This document shows, piece after piece, positions 8,931-17,283 of a stretch of DNA of 64,000 bases. Position numbers and translations under genes: made by a program. Position 1 is the first letter of the stretch. Each line of letters opens with the position of its first letter. The stretch is from contig NZ_PJAS01000051.1 in assembly GCF_002836735.1 (NCBI RefSeq), positions 186,001-250,000 of the forward strand. Reading direction: 5' to 3'. The notes beneath the pieces are model-generated. The model worked only from the letters and a program-made list of their open reading frames with translations. It was not told the origin of the DNA and did no database searches. Source of the DNA: Psychrobacter sp. 4Bb (GTDB lineage: Bacteria; Pseudomonadota; Gammaproteobacteria; Pseudomonadales; Moraxellaceae).

Positions 8931-10035
8931 TAGTGGCCAAATAGTGAGTAGGCCATACGCTGAATGGGTTACACGGCATTTCTACCAGTTATTTCGATAC
9001 ATAGTTAAATGCGATTATCGTTTCCATGATTGATTCGGCAAGGAGTTGAGCATATTCTCTACAAAACACATGCTCCTGTACTCGCACAGAATATAAAAAT
9101 CAGGGTCATAGTACTGTTCTGTGCAAATTTAGAATGCACCAATTTTGAGGGGTTTATAGAAAATATATAACGAAAGGCTGAATATATTAAAAAATATCAA
9201 TAGATAGCTCATTCATCTTAAAAATAGCTTGGTAACAATAAATAGAGGGCTACTGTTTATAGGTAGATAAAATTCATCACTCTGCAAGAATAAATAGCGT
9301 CAGTTCTAATGATTTAACAGTCTGTCTATGATTTAAATTTAAAAGGTTATACGTGATGACTTGGGTATAGCGTTTGAAGGCTAGATAAGATTAGAAATAT
9401 TCGAAGGAGTTATATCGTTTGGCTGAGTTTTTGCAATTTAATCTATTTTGGCAAAATTAGAAGATATCTAACCATACAAATGATGGTTATCAAAAATAGG
9501 CTATTAGCATATCTATATTAAAGACTTAGCCGGTGGACACGGATAATAAATAAGCTATCGCAGACGAATAGCCATGATCATATCGAAGAAAAAGCTAATG
9601 ATGGGTTTGGATGTAGCCATTCGTATTATCGCAAATCATAAAATATTAATAACCAGTCATACAGAGCATTCAAACCTTAACGTCTAATAAAACGTTAAAT
9701 GATTGACGTAATAATATACCTGTCAGAGATGTTTAGAAGTAAAACTGATCAAGCGTGAACTATCATCCAAAAGATTCGGTTGAATTAACAGGACAGAGTT
9801 AGTCGGTGAGAGCTAAATAGTTTGGTAGGATGTTTATACCTAGCAGTATCAGAAATGTATGATCGTCATGATTCTATAGTTAGTAAGGCTTAAACCTACG
9901 ACCTAATAGACCTTATTTAACATAATATACATTATGCGAAAACAAACCAACGGTTTTAGTAGTTAGGCGAAAAACCATTTACACCATGTCATTCTGATAC
10001 CTTAACTCGGATTTGATATTAGTTATAGACTTTTA
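8931..10035. other. Gene-poor AT-rich stretch next to the integrase
   Basis: About 1.1 kb (1.3 kb counting the integrase upstream region) has no convincing reading frame on either strand. An 8-bp inverted repeat, GCACAGAA (9084-9091) with TTCTGTGC (9117-9124), is present. I see no tRNA, no insertion sequence ends and no recognisable protein remnants. It is best read as decayed island DNA. Confidence 0.5.
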
Positions 10036-10527
10036 CTAACGACAAGTTTCAAGCAAATGCTGACGTAACGTTTTGTCATCCTGATCTAAAACCACATCTG
10101 CAACTTGGCAATTTTTATCATTATCGTCACATGACAGCTCATAATAAATATCGCTACCTTGTGCCAAGCTAACCTGAACCAATCCTTGATCAGTTATTGA
10201 AAACTTTTTGTCTTGCTTATAGTCAGGATCTTGCGAGTTCCAAAGTACATCGTAATCTATATTGCAGGACGTCTGAGTTTTATCAAAATATGCTTGCTCA
10301 AGTTGCATCGCTGCTTGCAAGTCAGCATCAGCATATTGCTGCAGCACTACAGGATTACTCATACCTTGGTCATCAATATCTTGTTGGTACATTTTCGTGA
10401 TGGTCGCAATCTTTATATCAGCCATGGCATTTTGTTTCTGATCTACTTTTGATACATCCGTTATAGCGTGACCGACAGGCATCAGTCCTATGGTCAATAG
10501 TAATGTCAGCGATTTATATGTTGGCAT
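10036..10527 (-). CDS. Small exported protein of unknown function
   Basis: The 163-residue protein has a signal peptide (a hydrophobic LTLLLTIGLM stretch ending GHA near residue 21), so it is probably periplasmic. The mature part is rich in Asp, Gln and Lys and contains four cysteines (TSCNID, LSCDD, KNCQ and the penultimate C of ETCR), which could form two disulfides. An AGAGAA element precedes the ATG. I do not recognise the family. It faces away from the lipoprotein gene to its right, and the pair may share the intervening promoter region. Confidence 0.6.
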   Translation of the reverse strand: MPTYKSLTLLLTIGLMPVGHAITDVSKVDQKQNAMADIKIATITKMYQQDIDDQGMSNPVVLQQYADADLQAAMQLEQAYFDKTQTSCNIDYDVLWNSQDPDYKQDKKFSITDQGLVQVSLAQGSDIYYELSCDDNDKNCQVADVVLDQDDKTLRQHLLETCR

Positions 10528-10729
10528 CTTATTCTCTGCGAGCTTTTATCCTATAAGTGTTACCGACTATTACATCATACCTATATTCGGACTCTGCTGT
10601 ATTATCGTATCATTCAGGTTTACTTACTAAAATATCGATTACATAACGCTTTTATGGTATTTTTTACCAGTTCCCATGACAATTTATAGTGATGTTTCTT
10701 TCGCTAATAACTGTGCTAAGGATAATTTT

Positions 10730-11398
10730 ATGATGACATTACCTGCTTTTTTTAAGGAAAAATCTGCAACATTAGTCTCTAGCGGCCTTCTGTTATTCAC
10801 GCTAGCTGCTACGGGTTGTCAGTCTGCTTCTGAGTCCAGTGAAGCCATTGTATCTCAGCCAACCAGTAGCTCATCAACACCTAGTAATGCTGATATCAGC
10901 CAGCAAACCCTTAGGCAACAAGCGTTACGTATACAGCGCGCACTGGCAAATAAGGACTTTTCTAGAATCACTAATGATATCCATCCAACACGTGGCGTTC
11001 GTTTTTCGATGTACGCTTATGTACGGCCTGAGTCAGATAAAGTCTTTAGCCGCGGGCAATTTGCACAGTATTTACAGCAGCCTAACATTCAATTTACTTG
11101 GGGCGAAAAAGACGGTACTGGCGATCTATTGGTCACGCCGTTGCCTGCTTATCTGGATACTTGGGTGGATGGCAAAAAGTTCAATAATGCTAGTATCAAT
11201 GTCAATGAATTCAAAAATAATGGTAATTCTATCAATAATTTAAAAGAAATATACCAAACATCAGATGTTATAGAATTTTATTATAAAGGCACGGATGAGT
11301 ATGATGGTATGGACTGGCGGGTACTACGCTTGGTATTTGATGAGTATCAAGGCAAGCGTTACCTAGTGGCTATCATTAATGACCAATGGACGGTTTAA
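10730..11398 (+). CDS. Putative lipoprotein of unknown function
   Basis: From the chosen start the protein has 222 residues. The N-terminus holds a hydrophobic segment ending in the lipobox LAATGC with the lipidated cysteine at about residue 30, followed by a Ser/Thr-rich linker and a globular domain. AAGGA at 10718-10722 stands 7 bases before the ATG, which decides against the in-frame ATG at 10676. The mature domain (LRIQRALANKDFSRI ... VAIINDQWTV) is soluble and aromatic-rich; I do not recognise it. It lies in the accessory patch downstream of the integrase. Confidence 0.7.
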   Translation: MMTLPAFFKEKSATLVSSGLLLFTLAATGCQSASESSEAIVSQPTSSSSTPSNADISQQTLRQQALRIQRALANKDFSRITNDIHPTRGVRFSMYAYVRPESDKVFSRGQFAQYLQQPNIQFTWGEKDGTGDLLVTPLPAYLDTWVDGKKFNNASINVNEFKNNGNSINNLKEIYQTSDVIEFYYKGTDEYDGMDWRVLRLVFDEYQGKRYLVAIINDQWTV

Positions 11399-11553
11399 GG
11401 TGTAAAGAAAGATTGCCCGACAACTTTTATAAGGCTTGTTTAAAGTGACAGCTTACTCTATCTGGATATAAATGCTATATATATTCAATTAAAGATATAT
11501 AGCGGATTGTGCTACATGGTTTTTGGTATAGTTTTTAATGACAAGCTTTGTTA

Positions 11554-11890
11554 CTAGCCCTCTAACGACAACATATTCATAATCAATTTGATCAAAGTTT
11601 CTTTTTGGTTGGGGTCAGACTCAGCGACCAGTAAGATTAAAGCTGCAAGCCCAGTATTATTGATGACCATGTCGCCTTTATTATTCAGCAGTCGGTGGTT
11701 ACGGCGTAAAAAATCCACGAACAAAAAAGCGCCGCTGCAGTGCTCAACGTCTAAATTGCACGCCTTGAGGAGATTTGATGCGATAACCGACTGATATAAC
11801 CACGTCTAAGTCATAAAAAGTCACCGGACGGTCTGAATTTGCAATATGCTTATGCTGTCTTAAATACAGCTTACTATCACCATCCCTATA
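11554..11890 (-). pseudogene. Remnant of a RhuM-Fic (virulence RhuM family) gene
   Basis: Two protein fragments in different minus-strand frames belong to one family. The upstream part reads HIANSDRPVTFYDLDVV then ISVGYRIKSPQGVQFRR, typical of the RhuM domain, and stops at a TGA at 11744-11746. The downstream part starts near 11742 and reads SGAFLFVDFLRRN through ETLIKLIMNMLSLEG to a TAG at 11554-11556, matching the C-terminal half of a Fic domain just after the catalytic HPFxDGNKR region. The middle, including the HxFx(D/E)GN(K/R) active site, is missing, as is the N-terminus, so the gene has an internal deletion with a frameshift and cannot be active. The remnant begins only about 10 bases after the mtfA stop codon. 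Confidence 0.8.
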
Positions 11891-11898
11891 AATATCAC

Positions 11899-12642
11899 TT
11901 ATAACGGCGTCTGACGAAAAAATTTCACCATAATCTCATAAATATCCGGATAAGCATCAACTAGCTTTTGTGGGGTCTCAAAAAACACTTCACTGAGAAC
12001 GGCAAAAAATTCTGCAGGATTGGTTGCGCCATACCGATCAAGCCCTGACTTGCGATGTGTTTGAAAATCTTCAAAATCGCGACTCATAATCTGAGTCCAG
12101 TTTGCAGGATCCATATCAGGTTGCATCGGTGGAAAACCATTGGCGCGGCCGTTCATCATATCGAGCTTATGTACAAATTCATGAATGACAACGTTGTGTC
12201 CGTCACGTTCGCCTGAGTACTTAGCGTCCTTCCATGAGAGAATGACAGGCCCTCGCAGCCATGCTTCTCCGCTACGGTGCTGAGTGCCCTCATGGACGAT
12301 ACCAAACTCATCCACCGTGGTGCTAGCACTCTTGTACGAGCCAGGATAAATGATGATGGATGACCAACCAGCATACCAATCAAGGCCTAAGTTTAAGATC
12401 GGCAAACATGCTTGCAGTGCAATCGACTGTCTGACAGCATTCGTAATTTCAAAGCCTTGTGCGCCTGTGATGGACTTATCAGCCAAAAACAATGTCGCGA
12501 GCTCGAATAAATGCATCATCTCGTTAACACTTAATCTGTCGAGTATCACGATACGCTCAGCCGCTTGTATCCAATCGGCATGGGTAAACTCGCTATTATC
12601 TAGTATGCGCTGCTCACGCCAATCTTTTATGATGCCAAACAT
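11899..12642 (-). CDS. mtfA: MtfA-family zinc-dependent peptidase
   Basis: This is a cytosolic M90 metallopeptidase. It shows the zinc motif HEFVH (about residues 154-158 from the chosen start) followed by KLDMMNGRANG, and a later glutamate (NPAEFFAVLSEVFFE) that fits the third ligand region. In E. coli MtfA binds the glucose repressor Mlc and so influences ptsG; whether Mlc is the partner here is not shown. At about 247 residues it has the usual length. The ATG at 12642 has AGGGG 8 bases upstream, better than the GTG at 12651 which touches that element. It is preceded by a gap to the autotransporter terminator and followed by the RhuM-Fic remnant. Confidence 0.9.
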   Translation of the reverse strand: MFGIIKDWREQRILDNSEFTHADWIQAAERIVILDRLSVNEMMHLFELATLFLADKSITGAQGFEITNAVRQSIALQACLPILNLGLDWYAGWSSIIIYPGSYKSASTTVDEFGIVHEGTQHRSGEAWLRGPVILSWKDAKYSGERDGHNVVIHEFVHKLDMMNGRANGFPPMQPDMDPANWTQIMSRDFEDFQTHRKSGLDRYGATNPAEFFAVLSEVFFETPQKLVDAYPDIYEIMVKFFRQTPL

Positions 12643-12752
12643 ATACGCCACCCCTATTCTTTTAATATTTCACATACATTGGCATTACTGAATCTGAAGA
12701 TTATATCGGTAATCAACAATATGCCCTTATAAGTAATATATTGACATGTATA

Positions 12753-12791
12753 AGCAAAAAACGCTGCTCATAAATGAATTATTGAGCAGCG
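12753..12791 (-). terminator. Intrinsic terminator of the autotransporter gene
   Basis: The arms CGCTGCTCA and TGAGCAGCG pair perfectly, and on the minus strand the hairpin is followed by a T run (the A run at 12756-12761). Confidence 0.8.
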
Positions 12792-12816
12792 CAGTCTGAC
12801 ATTCATACATTAAGCT

Positions 12817-14871
12817 TTAAAATTGATATTGCAAGCCTAGTTGTACTGAGCTGTCTTTATCATCACGTGCAAAGGTGGTATCGCCATTCAGATACGCATA
12901 AACGTTCTTATGAACTTTGTTACTCACACTCAGCTCAAAACGTCCATAGTCGTCATCTTTATCTGTTTGGGTGATGCTAACCTCTCTTGTTTGATCATCA
13001 GCTAAAGACGTTGTCGATAAACTGTCTGTTAAACCATCGTCGATAACATGCACGTAAGCGATTTTTCCTTGAAGTTTGGCAGGCGTGCCCATCAAATCAA
13101 AACCATACTGCAACTGGTAACCAAGCTCTGAATCCCATGCCTCTCTAGACGTGCTATCAACCTTTAGTGCAGTGCGAGAGTTTGCATTGCCACTGGTATA
13201 ACCATCTATGTCTGTATCACTGTAATTCAGACCCAAAAAGGCACCATGCGCGACGTTTTTCTTGATAAGAAAATTGTAGCCAAGCTCATTGTATGCGCTA
13301 AACACATCGGCATCCGCATCACCACGTTCGCTATTGTTGATAATATTGATACCATCATTGCCATCCAGTTTTACCGTTCTATTAACGTCCAAATCATGTT
13401 TAGATAAGCTCAGAGATGTGGTGTTCCACCAAGCCGTGTCTTTACCGCCCAGTAACGAATAGGCTTGAATGCCATAGCTCGTATCTTTTTTAATGCCGTT
13501 TTCTACGGTGTTATTGTTTTGATTGGCGGCTTGCACACCTGCGCCAACACGCCAGCTCGGCAGTACAGTATATTCGCCATACAGACCAATATTGGCGCGA
13601 GTGCCCTCTTGTACCTCATTAGCATCCACGTAGCTTTGGGAGCCATCTACCCAAACCTGAGTACGCGACTCAGAATCCAAAGGCTCCGCATCATCGAGAG
13701 TATGCAATGCCAAAGCATTGGCGCGCTCAAGCACCGCTGAGTGCGAGTCGGTAGCATTGTCTTGTAAAGCTAAGCCCATCGTATTTTGCAGATTAATAGC
13801 GCTCTTGGTTGAGGCGATGATATCAGCATTGGTTTGTTCAACAATCAATCTGCTGATGATACGAGAGTAGTCACGCATTCTTTGCGCTATGCGCTCTTCA
13901 CCAAAGGCCGCAGTAAGCACTTCTTCGTTATCTAATGCAGGGTTATGCCACGTATAGCCACCTGGAATATCCGGGTTTTCAGTTTGTGTGTAACCATCAT
14001 AATCAGGCCCAAGGCCCCAGTTAGTTGCCTCAAATCCGACGACCTGCATGACACTATCAAAAGATTCCTGATCGCTGCAGCAGCCAACGCCATAAGGCTC
14101 GTATGGCTCTGTCTCACCTGGTGCAATAATGGCTGTATTGACTTCTAGTGTAATACCAAGCTCTTTTGCGATGCGCAGTGCGTTTTCACGCAAACTTACA
14201 TTGGCAGCCACTTCATTACCGTCATTGTCATAAGCGTTTCGCCCTGCGTTGGCGTACATTTTGTCGCCTGTAATCAGACTGTCTAGGTTAATCATGCCCA
14301 ACGCTGTTGATTTTTCTGCGTCCGTTAGTTGATCAACAAACGCCTTTGAACCATTGAGACCGCCCTCCTCTGCACCAAATGCCACGAACTGAATGTCATG
14401 CTCTGTCTCAATGCCAGTCAGGTTTTTTGTCAACTCAGTTAAGACGCCGGATCCAGAAGCATTATCGTCCAATGCTTCTAGATTTGCATAGTTTGGATAG
14501 GCTACTGCAGAATCATAATGTGCACCGACAAATAGCGTTCTGTTGGTATCAGCACTGCCTTTTTGGGTCACGACAACGTTATTACTCGTTAATGTTTGAC
14601 CTCTGAATAAACCACGAGGCGCTACGAAATCAAAAGTTTGACGATTGACCTGGTTGTTACTGCCATCGATGGTCATACGCTGCTGCATATAATCAGCAGC
14701 TTGGACTTCTTTATCGGAACCTGTATAACGACCAGCATAGTCACGGGCAAGCGTCAGCGCCGTTTCTGTACCATAATCTCCATACTTGGCCTCTGCAAAT
14801 ACTTGCGAGCTTGTAAGCAGTGTCAGCGCCGCAACCACTGAAATCTTAAGCGGTGATAAATTAGTATCCAA
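12817..14871 (-). CDS. Autotransporter with an Iap-like M28 aminopeptidase passenger
   Basis: The 684-residue protein has a signal peptide (to about residue 26, VFA/EA), an M28 aminopeptidase passenger (about 30-345), a helical linker (345-400) and a C-terminal autotransporter beta-barrel (about 405-684, ending in QYQF with a terminal aromatic). Zinc and catalytic residues are visible: H118 and D120 (GAHYDS), D135 (LDDNASG), E168-E169 (GAEEGG), D197 (INLDS) and H309 (YTWHN). The segment FEATNWGLG followed by YTWHN resembles E. coli Iap, the periplasmic aminopeptidase that converts alkaline phosphatase isozymes. The peptidase is thus predicted to sit on the cell surface and trim N-termini of external peptides or proteins. 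The passenger is globular, without the long beta-helix of classic autotransporters. It is a single-gene unit with its own terminator. Confidence 0.88.
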   Translation of the reverse strand: MDTNLSPLKISVVAALTLLTSSQVFAEAKYGDYGTETALTLARDYAGRYTGSDKEVQAADYMQQRMTIDGSNNQVNRQTFDFVAPRGLFRGQTLTSNNVVVTQKGSADTNRTLFVGAHYDSAVAYPNYANLEALDDNASGSGVLTELTKNLTGIETEHDIQFVAFGAEEGGLNGSKAFVDQLTDAEKSTALGMINLDSLITGDKMYANAGRNAYDNDGNEVAANVSLRENALRIAKELGITLEVNTAIIAPGETEPYEPYGVGCCSDQESFDSVMQVVGFEATNWGLGPDYDGYTQTENPDIPGGYTWHNPALDNEEVLTAAFGEERIAQRMRDYSRIISRLIVEQTNADIIASTKSAINLQNTMGLALQDNATDSHSAVLERANALALHTLDDAEPLDSESRTQVWVDGSQSYVDANEVQEGTRANIGLYGEYTVLPSWRVGAGVQAANQNNNTVENGIKKDTSYGIQAYSLLGGKDTAWWNTTSLSLSKHDLDVNRTVKLDGNDGINIINNSERGDADADVFSAYNELGYNFLIKKNVAHGAFLGLNYSDTDIDGYTSGNANSRTALKVDSTSREAWDSELGYQLQYGFDLMGTPAKLQGKIAYVHVIDDGLTDSLSTTSLADDQTREVSITQTDKDDDYGRFELSVSNKVHKNVYAYLNGDTTFARDDKDSSVQLGLQYQF

Positions 14872-15104
14872 ACTGCTTCTCCTTGGTTAAAAAACGGTAA
14901 TCAACAGTGAAAAATAACCTAAAATAATGCTGTTTACAAGATAAAAGACATATGTCTATTTATTTACTTTTTAAGCAGAATGGTGGCTCATCAAAACGCT
15001 ATGTACCTATGTAGTTGCTTATCCGTGATCAGTACTTACGAATCGCTGTTTAATATTCATTGTCACCTTCATACTGCTGATTTATTGGGTCGTTTAGGAA
15101 GGCT

Positions 15105-15692
15105 TTATTGATGCTTAGCTTTAGTTAGGTCAATGGCATCCAACTGTACTCCAACCACACGAAGTGCCATCGTCTTCCAATCTAGCTCCAGTTCATCGGC
15201 GAACACTACATGGTGACTAATACTGACGTACCCATGCACGATTGCCCAGATATCTAACGCTATTTGCCGACGTTCCGTCATGCTAGCATCTTCTGATAAA
15301 TAAGAACCTGCCACCCGAACCAACTTCGAAAACGCACTATCTCTTGCTGCAATGGCCTCGATTGAGGGCTGATATCCTGCATCAGATTCCCCAAAAATCA
15401 GCCGATAGTGCGCCTCATATTTCTCGCCCACATTGAGATACCCTAGGCACGCCTCTAGCACTTGCTCTTTGTTTGCTCTACCCTCTGGAATGACATCCAT
15501 GGCTTCACGAACGAGATTAAACCCTTCTATGTACAGCGCATCTAGTATGCCTTGCTTACCTTGGAAGTGACTGTATATACCGATGGTGGACAGTCCTGCC
15601 CGCTTGGATATGGCGCGTACACTCAAGGCTTCCCCACCCCCTTCTAAGAAAAGCTCAGATGCAGCGTTTAGTATTTTGGTTCTGGCATCCAT
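15105..15692 (-). CDS. TetR-family repressor of the adjacent flavoprotein operon
   Basis: The N-terminal helix-turn-helix (ISKRAGLSTIGIYSHFQ within the first 50 residues) identifies a TetR regulator; the C-terminal ligand domain resembles TetR_C_33-type domains. The ATG at 15692 gives 195 residues. A TTG at 15716 is rejected because a good -10 box (TATAAT on the minus strand, 15721-15716) would place the transcript start downstream of it. The gene is divergent from the flavoprotein/DUF2855 operon, and two identical palindromes in the shared promoter region make it the likely repressor of both itself and the operon. The inducing ligand is unknown. Confidence 0.92.
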   Translation of the reverse strand: MDARTKILNAASELFLEGGGEALSVRAISKRAGLSTIGIYSHFQGKQGILDALYIEGFNLVREAMDVIPEGRANKEQVLEACLGYLNVGEKYEAHYRLIFGESDAGYQPSIEAIAARDSAFSKLVRVAGSYLSEDASMTERRQIALDIWAIVHGYVSISHHVVFADELELDWKTMALRVVGVQLDAIDLTKAKHQ

Positions 15693-15718
15693 TAGATTCT
15701 CACTATGTCTTGACAATT

Positions 15719-15752
15719 ATAACAGTGTTATTCTGGTATATAACACTGTTAT
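15719..15752. promoter_or_regulatory. Paired TetR operator palindromes in the divergent promoter
   Basis: Two 13-bp palindromes, ATAACAGTGTTAT (15719-15731) and ATAACACTGTTAT (15740-15752), have centres 21 bp apart, two helical turns. Together they also form a larger perfect inverted repeat. The left one overlaps the minus-strand -10 box of the TetR gene (15716-15721); a consensus TTGACA on the + strand (15710-15715) precedes them. The layout fits binding of two TetR dimers on the same DNA face. Confidence 0.85.
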
Positions 15753-15810
15753 GCACAAACAATTATGAATTGATTGTGTTGATAGAAGCTCAACTTAGAG
15801 TAAGGACACT

Positions 15811-17250
15811 ATGAGTATTCAACAGCTAGAAACGGATTATCTAATCATTGGTAGTGGCGCGGTGGGCATGGCTTTTGCCGATGTGCTGCTCACAGAAACA
15901 GATGCTAATATTATTATCGTCGATAAACATCATAAGCCAGGCGGTCATTGGAACGATGCCTATTCGTTTGTCACCTTACATCAGCCGTCGTCTTTTTATG
16001 GCGTTAGCTCACGTGAGCTTTGCGGCGGTATGATTGATAAAATTGGTTTAAATAAAGGCTTGTCCGAGCTGGCGTCAGGCGCAGAAGTCATGGCGTACTT
16101 TGATAAAGTCATGAAGCACACGTTTTTACCAAGTGGCCGCGTGAAATACTTCCCGATGTGTGAGTACAAAGGCGACGGCAAGTTTTCATCGTTGCTGTCT
16201 GATACTAGCTATGAGGTTAAGGTCAATAAGAAAATCATTGACGGTACTTACTTCAAAACCTCAGTACCAGCGACCCATACCCCAAACTTTGAGATTGCTG
16301 ATGGTGTTAAGTTTGGCCCATTAAATGATTTGCCGAGTCTAACCAAACCTCGTGACGGTTACGTGATTATCGGCGGCGGAAAAACAGGTATTGATGCGGT
16401 TTTATGGCTACTAGAGAATCAAATTGATCCAGACTATATTACATGGATTATGCCAAGAGATGCTTGGCTGATCGATCGTAAAAATACCCAACCCTCTCGT
16501 GATTTTTTCACCCATACTATTGGAGCACAGGCTACTCAGGCAGAAGCGATTGCTGAGGCAGAAAACATCGAAAACCTGTTTGATCGTTTAGAAAAAGGCG
16601 GCGTATTAATGCGTATTGATCCAAATGTACGCCCGCAAATGTTCCATGGCGCTACCATTAGCAGTGAAGAGCTCAAGCAGTTACGCCGTGTTAAAAACAT
16701 TGTACGTAAAGGTCGCGTGACCCGCTTAGATACTGACAAGATTTATTTTGGTGAGGACAGCATTTCTACCACCCCCAACACCATGCATATCGACTGCTCT
16801 GCACGGGCAGTACCAGTGACAGAGACGTACGATGTATTCAAAGGTGATACCGTGGTGGTGCAAACCGTACGTACCTATCAACCTGTATTTAGTGCCGCAT
16901 TTATCGCCCACATTGAAGCCAGTTATGATGATGAAACTATCAAAAACGAGTTGTGCCAAGTGGTGCCAATTCCAAATCATGATACGGACTTTTTGGTTGG
17001 CCTGGTTAAACAAATGCAGAATCAGATGCGTTGGTCAAAGGAGCCTGTGCTACGTGAATGGATGATCAACAATCGCTTAGATGGCTTCACCAAATTGGTA
17101 CGAGCCAGCGAAGACATGCCACCTGAAGAGCTTGCTATTCTTAAGCTTCTAAAAGAAGCAGGACCAAAAGCCGCTGCAAACATGCCCAAACTCATGGGTG
17201 AAATCATGCAGATTACGGCAGGGCGTCAAGCCAAAACTGCTAATGCTTAA
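15811..17250 (+). CDS. FAD/NAD(P)-binding oxidoreductase, flavin-monooxygenase-like
   Basis: The 479-residue protein has two dinucleotide-binding fingerprints: an FAD site near the N-terminus (YLIIGSGAVGMAFAD then IIVDKHHKPGGHWND) and an NAD(P)-type site in the middle (GYVIIGGGKTGIDAV). This organisation resembles flavin-containing monooxygenases and related FAD-dependent oxidoreductases. The reaction is not known. An AAGGA element precedes the ATG. It is followed after 33 bases by the DUF2855 gene and lies under two TetR operators, so expression is presumably switched on by a small molecule, perhaps an exogenous lipophilic compound or its aldehyde/ketone product. Confidence 0.85.
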   Translation: MSIQQLETDYLIIGSGAVGMAFADVLLTETDANIIIVDKHHKPGGHWNDAYSFVTLHQPSSFYGVSSRELCGGMIDKIGLNKGLSELASGAEVMAYFDKVMKHTFLPSGRVKYFPMCEYKGDGKFSSLLSDTSYEVKVNKKIIDGTYFKTSVPATHTPNFEIADGVKFGPLNDLPSLTKPRDGYVIIGGGKTGIDAVLWLLENQIDPDYITWIMPRDAWLIDRKNTQPSRDFFTHTIGAQATQAEAIAEAENIENLFDRLEKGGVLMRIDPNVRPQMFHGATISSEELKQLRRVKNIVRKGRVTRLDTDKIYFGEDSISTTPNTMHIDCSARAVPVTETYDVFKGDTVVVQTVRTYQPVFSAAFIAHIEASYDDETIKNELCQVVPIPNHDTDFLVGLVKQMQNQMRWSKEPVLREWMINNRLDGFTKLVRASEDMPPEELAILKLLKEAGPKAAANMPKLMGEIMQITAGRQAKTANA

Positions 17251-17283
17251 TTCGATAACTATAAAATAAAAAAGGAAATAACC

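Noticed and set aside
7334..9929. Possible att direct repeat ATTTAACATAA, near 7325 and 9916
   Set aside because: An 11-base AT-only match in AT-rich DNA is expected by chance, and neither copy lies in a typical integration target.
11588..11794. Short + strand frame in the mtfA-lipoprotein gap
   Set aside because: It is a shadow of the Fic-like coding remnant on the opposite strand and has no ribosome-binding site.
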